A stretch of 49,232 nt of DNA from Micromonospora coerulea (GTDB taxonomy: Bacteria; Actinomycetota; Actinomycetes; Mycobacteriales; Micromonosporaceae). Every line of letters starts with the position of its first letter. The first letter of the stretch is position 1. Of the stretch, positions 44,148-49,232 are shown piece by piece. Below the pieces are notes generated by a model, which made no database searches, was not told the DNA's origin, and saw nothing but the letters and a program-made list of their open reading frames with translations. Location of the stretch: NCBI RefSeq assembly GCF_016598485.1, contig NZ_JAEMUW010000035.1, positions 1-49,232 on the forward strand. The letters are read 5' to 3'. The position numbers were made by a program, and so were the translations under genes.

Positions 44148-44783
44148 ATGAAGTCCACGACGGCAGCGCCAGAGCCTCGCCGGCTCACCGAGAAGGGGCA
44201 GGCGACGCGTGCCCGGATACTGGAGCACGCCGCCGCGCTCATCTACGCCGAGGGCGTCCACGCCACGAACAACGACAAGCTCCGGCGCGCCGCCGGCGTC
44301 AGCGGGTCGCAAATCAACCACTACTTCCCGACCAAGGAGAGCCTCGTCCGGGCGGCGATCGAATGGCAGGCTGAACGCGTCCTCGGGCTCCATCGCAGCG
44401 AACAGTTCGACGGCTTCGAGAGCCTCGAGGGGTTTCGGAAGTGGGCAGCGTTCTATATCGGGTATGAACGCGCCTACCACGAAGGCTGCAGCCTCGGGTC
44501 GCTCGCCAGCGAGATCATCAAGACCGACCTCGACGTTCACGATGAGCTTGCGGATGCGTTCGCCCAGTGGCGAGAGATCTTCCGCGACGCGCTCCTCCGC
44601 CTGCAGCGGCAGGGCCGTCTGAGCAACGAGGCCGACCCCGAGCAGCTCGCGAGCCTGCTCCTCGCCGCGTTCCAGGGCGGCATGCTCCTCGCACAAGTCG
44701 CCCGGGACATCTCCCCCCTCAGGGACGCCCTGGAAGCTGCTCTCGACTACATCGAGACCTTCGCGATCCCACACGACACATAG
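44148..44783 (+). CDS. TetR-family repressor of the redox cassette
   Basis: The 211-residue protein has a TetR HTH (NNDKLRRAAGVSGSQINHYF, about residues 41-60) after an N-terminal basic arm. The C-terminal domain has GCSLGSLASEI and LLAAFQGGMLLAQVARD, typical of the AcuR/YcdC-like group that senses small electrophiles or quinones (family resemblance, tentative). It is divergent from the five-gene cassette. Confidence 0.85.
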   Translation: MKSTTAAPEPRRLTEKGQATRARILEHAAALIYAEGVHATNNDKLRRAAGVSGSQINHYFPTKESLVRAAIEWQAERVLGLHRSEQFDGFESLEGFRKWAAFYIGYERAYHEGCSLGSLASEIIKTDLDVHDELADAFAQWREIFRDALLRLQRQGRLSNEADPEQLASLLLAAFQGGMLLAQVARDISPLRDALEAALDYIETFAIPHDT

Positions 44784-44871
44784 GCAGCTGGAACCGAATC
44801 CGCCGCTCGAGTTTCCTAGATCGGCCGTCCATCATCGGCGCATCCCGACAGCGATGCCGAGGGCGACGTGC

Positions 44872-45053
44872 GGCTCCGTTGCATTGAGCGTTGGCAAGAT
44901 CGAGGCAGACTTGAGCAATGAAGTCATCGACCCGTCCACGCTCGTGGCTGCCGCCGACGTCAGCGTTCGCTGGCTTCCGGTTCCCGACCGAGGTGATCGT
45001 GGTCGCGGTGCGCTGGTATCTGCGGTTCAACCTGTCCTACCGTGACGTTGAGG
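44872..45053 (+). mobile_element. IS6-family element, left-end fragment
   Basis: The left inverted repeat GGCTCCGTTGCATT begins at 44872. The transposase starts at ATG 44918 and gives PTSAFAGFRFPTEVIVVAVR and WYLRFNLSYRDVE before it is cut by IS3 sequence at about 45053. It is related to the 23.5-24.3 kb copy and retains the start codon that copy lacks. Confidence 0.75.
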
Positions 45054-45078
45054 TTCCCCCGGTTTCCCGGAGGGTTGG

Positions 45079-45414
45079 TTACCTGGCATCGGTGGGCTCA
45101 GGCTGAACGATAGTCGCCTGGTCCTGCTGGGCTTGGTGGGTGTGCCAGGCGGCTTCGTACTCGCCTGGGGATCGCCAGCCGAGGTCTTTCTGGATGCGGC
45201 GGGTGTTGTACCAGCCGTCGATGTAGGTGAAGATCGCGTTCTCGGCCTCATTGCGAGTGCGCCAGGAGTGGCGGTAGACCAGTTCGATCTTCAGGGTCGA
45301 CCAGAAGTTTTCCATGAGCGCGTTGTCGTACGAGTCGCCGACGGAGCCCATCGACGGCAGGATCCCGTTGTCGGCCAGGCGTTGCGCGAAGCGGAAAGAC
45401 GTGTAGCTGGCGCG
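45079..45414 (-). pseudogene. IS3-family orfB fragment (C-terminal)
   Basis: The minus strand reads SFRFAQRLADNGILPSMGSV, GDSYDNALMENFWSTLKIEL and WYNTRRIQKDLGWRSPGEYE. It carries the final catalytic Glu (ENFWSTLK) of the IS3 integrase core. The earlier Asp residues are missing. It is flanked by IS6 and IS256 pieces. Confidence 0.82.
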
Positions 45415-45595
45415 CGGTCAAAGCCCGATGCCACTTCCCGAACGAGCAGGCCGCGTTAAAGTGCCTCTATCTCGTGACCCGGTCCCTTGACACGACCGGC
45501 GCCGGCAGAACCCGATGGACGATGCGCTGGAAACCCGCGTTGAACGCCTTTGCATCACCTTCATCGACCGCTTCCCGGCCGCTGAGACCTACTAA
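45415..45595 (+). pseudogene. IS256-family transposase, C-terminal fragment
   Basis: It reads CHFPNEQAALKCLYLVTRSL and RWTMRWKPALNAFA, then, after a one-base slip near 45553, TFIDRFPAAETY and a TAA at 45593. This is the standard mutator-type transposase tail. The following sequence resembles an IS256 right end. Confidence 0.76.
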
Positions 45596-45699
45596 CAAGA
45601 TCGCCGGAAACACCGTTCGCGAGACAGCCGCGGACGCGACCGTAGGTAGCGCGGCTCGGACGATGGCGGTGGGGATCGCGGCGGGTTAGCTGATGGGGT

Positions 45700-48189
45700 T
45701 CATGGGCGGTTGCTGGTCAGGATGGCTGAGGGTGGTGGCTCGTGTAGCCGCCGCCGTAGCTCGGCGGCGTGGTGGGAGTCGATCATCATGACGGCGGCGG
45801 TGGCGGCCGTCAGGATGGTCAGTGCCCACAGCGGCGGCAGTGGGCTGGTCACCGGCGCGAGGATCGCCACCAGCAGGATTCCGGTGGCCCGGACCCAGCG
45901 GACCTGGTGCCGGGCGCGCCACCAGAATGCCTGGTTGGCGAGGAGATAGACGAGCACTCCGGCGAAGAGGATGGCGTGCCCCAGCGGGGTACGCGCCGGT
46001 CCTGACGGGTCGCTGACAACGTCGAGGGTCTTCCGTATGCCGAAGGAAAGCAGCGTCAGCCCGACGATCATGGGCAGGTGTAGGTAGGCGTATGCGTCGC
46101 GCGCCAGCGCGGCCCGCTGGTTGCCGGTCCGGTCTCGCATGACGCGCTCTCCGACGATGGCGTCCGTGTCGAAGTACGCCCACCAGAGCGTGGCCAGCAG
46201 GACCATGCTGGTGGCGCTGGCGACGATCACCGACCAGGAAATCGCGCGACCAAAGACGGCCACCCCCGCCGAAATGATCGACTCGCCCAGTGCGATGAGA
46301 ATGATCAGGGCGTACCGGTCGGTCCAGTGTTTGGCCGAACTCACCTGCCAGAACCGCTGGACGACGAAGTAGCCCCCGGCGAGGTCGACGACGATGGCCG
46401 CCAGCCAGAGGCTTGCCGCGAGCGGGCTCAGCTCCTTCGGGGCATGCGGCCGCGAGGAAGCCAGCGCGGCGAACAACAACAGGACGAGCGCGGCCGCCGT
46501 CGGAACGCCCGCCCGCAGCATCCGGGCGTGTGGTGCCCGGTCCGGGCGGACGACCAGCCGGAGCGCGATCAGGTGCAGCACGCGCAGCGCGATGTAGCAG
46601 ACCACGACGATCATCGGACCGGGCAGGCCGTCGGGTACAACGTCGAACGCCTGTGGGATAGCGATGCCGATCGTTAGGGTCAGCGCCACGACCAGCAGGA
46701 CACTCAACCGGACGGGGATGGACTCGCTTCGAAGGACGTTCCCTACCTGGGTGTAGAGGGACCAGGCGACCCACAGCAGGCTGAGCACGGCCAGGGCCTG
46801 GGCGACCCCGACCCCGGTGGGGTGCCGGGTCATCAACACGGTGACCTGGATGAACGTGTAGACGACCACCAGATCGAGGAAGAGTTCCTTTGGTGTGACC
46901 CCAGTGGTGGCGGCATGGATCGCCGCCTCCGCCGCCTGCCTGTGAAGCAAGTGATGCCGCCGGCGGAAGACGGTGAGGTCGGCCAGGACCATGCTGGTGA
47001 GAACGGCGGCGAGCAGCCCCACCGCGCCCACTGGCGGCAGGCGGACCGCGACCGGAGCCAAGGTGGTCACCAGGACGATCCCCAGCAACGGGCTACGACC
47101 CAGCAGGCGGATGGTGCGGTGCTCGAGGGCCACCAGCCCGAGCAGGTAGACCAGGACACCTCCGTAAAGGACGAGTGTGCTCAGCTGGTCCCACCGGTAC
47201 GCGGTGGCGGGTTCGACCGAACTCAAGGCGCGTTTGAGCCCCAGCGCGATGAGGACGAGACCGATGATCATGACGACGTGCAGGACGCTATATGCGTCCC
47301 GGCCGAGTCGTGACCTGGTGGCTGCCGGCCACCGCTGCAGCGCCTGCTCGGCGGCGAATCCGGCGATGTCGAAGTAGCGCCACCAGAGTACTGCCACGAC
47401 GACGAGGCTCAGGGCGGAGCCCCCGATCACCGACCAGGTGATCGGTGGGTCACCGATGAGACCACGGGCAGTGCCGATCGAGATGATCGTCTCGCCCAAC
47501 GCTATGAGCACGACCAGCCGGTGCCGCTCGGCCCAGTGCGGGACGGACACGATCCGCCAGTTGTCCGCGCCGAGCGCCCGCACGCCGATGAAATCGACGA
47601 CGGTGGCGGCGAAGAACAGGGCCAGTTGGACGGACCCACCGTCGACGCCCGCGGGCAGGTGGCGAGGGAGTAGCGCACCGCACAGCAGCAGGACCGCGGC
47701 GCCGGAGAACGGCAACCATGCGCGTAGAAGGGGTCCTCGGGTCCCACCCGAAACGGTGTACGTCAACATCAGTAGCGCGCCGAGCTGGGCCAGCAGGAAG
47801 GCGACGACGAAGATCAACGGCCCGAACAAGCCACCTGGCCGATCGGTGAAGGTCACCGGCGCGGCGATCCCGGCCACCAGGATGGTCGCGGCCACCCCGA
47901 AGATGAGCGGCCGCATGATTCCCTTGTCCAACCGGACGAGGTTGCCGAGCACGGTGTACGAGCTCCAGGCCCGCCACAGCAACAGGACCACCAGAACGCC
48001 CTGGAACAGGCCCTCGATCCGGAAGTTCTCCGTCACGAGGTCCGTCACGCTCAGGAACGCGTACACGAACACCAGGTCGAGGAACAGCTCCAACCGGGTC
48101 ACCCCGGGGCCCCCGGGAGACAGTTGAATGCCCCCGAGGAATCGCGCAGGACGCTCACCGGAATGCCGCGCCAACCGGCTCCTGGTCAC
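45700..48189 (-). CDS. Tandem LtrA (low temperature requirement A) membrane protein
   Basis: An 829-residue protein with two LtrA units in series. VTRLELFLDLVFVYAF and HWAERHRLVVLIALGETIIS mark unit 1 (about residues 30-400). VTPKELFLDLVVVYTF and HWTDRYALIILIALGESIIS mark unit 2 (about 430-800). Each has about ten helices. LtrA proteins are usually a single unit near 400 residues and their function is not settled. The duplication is internal and both halves look intact. Confidence 0.86.
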   Translation of the reverse strand: MTRSRLARHSGERPARFLGGIQLSPGGPGVTRLELFLDLVFVYAFLSVTDLVTENFRIEGLFQGVLVVLLLWRAWSSYTVLGNLVRLDKGIMRPLIFGVAATILVAGIAAPVTFTDRPGGLFGPLIFVVAFLLAQLGALLMLTYTVSGGTRGPLLRAWLPFSGAAVLLLCGALLPRHLPAGVDGGSVQLALFFAATVVDFIGVRALGADNWRIVSVPHWAERHRLVVLIALGETIISIGTARGLIGDPPITWSVIGGSALSLVVVAVLWWRYFDIAGFAAEQALQRWPAATRSRLGRDAYSVLHVVMIIGLVLIALGLKRALSSVEPATAYRWDQLSTLVLYGGVLVYLLGLVALEHRTIRLLGRSPLLGIVLVTTLAPVAVRLPPVGAVGLLAAVLTSMVLADLTVFRRRHHLLHRQAAEAAIHAATTGVTPKELFLDLVVVYTFIQVTVLMTRHPTGVGVAQALAVLSLLWVAWSLYTQVGNVLRSESIPVRLSVLLVVALTLTIGIAIPQAFDVVPDGLPGPMIVVVCYIALRVLHLIALRLVVRPDRAPHARMLRAGVPTAAALVLLLFAALASSRPHAPKELSPLAASLWLAAIVVDLAGGYFVVQRFWQVSSAKHWTDRYALIILIALGESIISAGVAVFGRAISWSVIVASATSMVLLATLWWAYFDTDAIVGERVMRDRTGNQRAALARDAYAYLHLPMIVGLTLLSFGIRKTLDVVSDPSGPARTPLGHAILFAGVLVYLLANQAFWWRARHQVRWVRATGILLVAILAPVTSPLPPLWALTILTAATAAVMMIDSHHAAELRRRLHEPPPSAILTSNRP

Positions 48190-48463
48190 CTCCCCACTCT
48201 GCCAAGCGGTGGGCGGACGGAGGCCGAATTCAGCCAGCCCGCACGCAGCTCGCTGGGATCACCGTCCGTCATAGAGCCCTTCACATATGTGACCGCCGAT
48301 CGTGGGGAGCGAGGATGGGCGCCGAGAAGCCTGCCGAGGACCGGCCGGCGCGGGACGACCGCTCGGGCGCGGCATCCGAGCGCGGGCGACGGGCGGTCCA
48401 GACACGGGCATAGAGCCGGCCTGAGGGGTCCCAAAACGCTGTCACCGGTGGTGAGCTGGACTT
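48190..48463. other. Intergenic between LtrA and the right-edge transposase
   Basis: No gene recognised. On the minus strand the part near 48425-48440 (GTTTTGGGACCCC) is probably the outer end of the transposase element. Confidence 0.4.
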
Positions 48464-49232
48464 CTATGCTGCTCGTTCGTACTCGTTGATGAGCCCTGCG
48501 AGGACGGGCCGGCGCTTGATCCGCTCGTGTGTCAGGTCGACGGCGGGACGGTCGGATCGTGGGGGCTGCAGCGCCAGGGCTCGATGTGGCCGTCGCCCGT
48601 TGGAGTGGCGGGCGTACTCGCCGCGCGTTTGGCGTAGGTGTCGTTCGCCGAAGATGAGTATGCGGTCAGTGACCTCGCTGCGGGCGGTGAGGACGAACCT
48701 ATCGGCGTAGGCGTTGGCTCGTGGGCTACGTGGTGGGATCTTGCATGCGGTGATGCCGGCGTCGGCCAGCACGGCGTCGAAGGCGGCGGTGAACTGCCCC
48801 GCCCGATCGCGGATGAGGAATCTGAACTGCGCGGCCCGTTCGCCGAGGTCGATGAGCAGATTGCGGGCTTGCTGCGCTGTCCACGGCCCGTCCGGATTGG
48901 CGGTGACGCCGAGAATGTGGACGTGTCGGCTGCCGACCTCGAGCACGAAGAACACGTACAGGCGCTTGAGGGTGAGCGCGCAGTCCACGTGAAAGAAATC
49001 GCAGGCGAGCAGGGTCGACGCCTGGGCAGACAGGAACCGCCGCCAGGTGGTGTGGTCACGTCGCAGCGGCACCGGCGGTACCCCGCAACGTCGGAGGATC
49101 CGCCGGATGGTGGACGCGCCGACGCGGTAGCCAAGGCCGAGCAGCTCACCCTGGATGCGCTGGTAGCCCCAGCCGGGATTACCCCGGGCCATCTGCGCAA
49201 TCAGAGCAGCGATGGCCGGGTCGATCGATGGG
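48464..49232 (-). CDS. Integrase-core (rve) transposase, cut by window edge
   Basis: It is open to the window end and reads GNPGWGYQRIQGELLGLGYR, then STLLACDFFHVDCALTLKRL (first Asp), FRFLIRDRAGQFTAAFDAVL (second Asp), ARSEVTDRILIFGERHL (Glu) and AGLINEYERAA before the stop. The catalytic DDE set is complete and there are no frameshifts in view, unlike every other transposase here. It could be an active element. It is a distant relative of the remnants at 12.9 and 39-40 kb. Confidence 0.82.
   Translation of the reverse strand, partial: PSIDPAIAALIAQMARGNPGWGYQRIQGELLGLGYRVGASTIRRILRRCGVPPVPLRRDHTTWRRFLSAQASTLLACDFFHVDCALTLKRLYVFFVLEVGSRHVHILGVTANPDGPWTAQQARNLLIDLGERAAQFRFLIRDRAGQFTAAFDAVLADAGITACKIPPRSPRANAYADRFVLTARSEVTDRILIFGERHLRQTRGEYARHSNGRRPHRALALQPPRSDRPAVDLTHERIKRRPVLAGLINEYERAA

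Overview
This is a high-GC actinomycete chromosome segment. There is no rRNA or tRNA to place it. Codon use, the gene families and the mobile elements suggest a Micromonospora-like actinobacterium (inference only).

Region 1 (0.17-12.8 kb) is an intact myo-inositol catabolism and uptake locus. A divergent GntR/HutC regulator faces iolG, an iolE-like isomerase/dehydratase, iolC, a Cgl0159-type aldolase, iolB, iolD and a second iolE-like TIM barrel, mostly joined by 4-nt stop/start overlaps. A hairpin follows, then a sugar ABC importer (lipoprotein, permease, ATPase) and a second Gfo/Idh/MocA dehydrogenase.

Region 2 (12.8-16.7 kb) is debris: fragments of two transposase families, an intact TMEM175-type channel, a broken alpha/beta hydrolase, a C-terminally truncated ECF41 sigma factor abutting a serine recombinase tail, a NUDIX remnant and the 3' end of a group II intron.

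Region 3 (16.7-23.2 kb) is a copper and nitrogen-oxide locus. CopC-CopD and YcnI genes run left. A two-domain multicopper oxidase and a copper nitrite reductase with an extra N-terminal cupredoxin run right. A near-identical operator lies in front of each arm. A SufR-like HTH regulator with a Cys/Cys/His/Cys set follows.

Region 4 (23.4-28.4 kb) looks like a decayed paralogous counterpart. An IS6-family copy has clipped the N-terminus of a second ECF41 sigma factor. Next come a broken small membrane protein, a second SufR-like regulator, a group III truncated haemoglobin, a remnant of a second NirK-type gene, another fragment of the same membrane-protein family, and an Acg-type nitroreductase. 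Together regions 3 and 4 suggest nitrite/NO chemistry under two paralogous Fe-S-type regulators.

Region 5 (28.5-38.7 kb) mixes remnants (sulfide:quinone oxidoreductase, AbrB-like protein, tyrosine integrase, XdhC, RHS protein, IS3 orfA) with intact genes (DUF1345, YcxB-like, TetR plus SnoaL-like protein with a clear double operator, transglutaminase-like protein, TPR membrane protein).

Region 6 (38.9-45.6 kb) has a phage portal fragment cut by an IS and a seven-copy GGGGCA repeat at an IS end. It continues with a compact TetR-controlled redox cassette (MDR oxidoreductase, YjbR, nitroreductase, PEP-mutase/ICL-like, AhpD-like) and a pile of IS6, IS3 and IS256 fragments.

Region 7 (45.7-49.2 kb) holds a tandem LtrA membrane protein and an integrase-core transposase running off the window edge.
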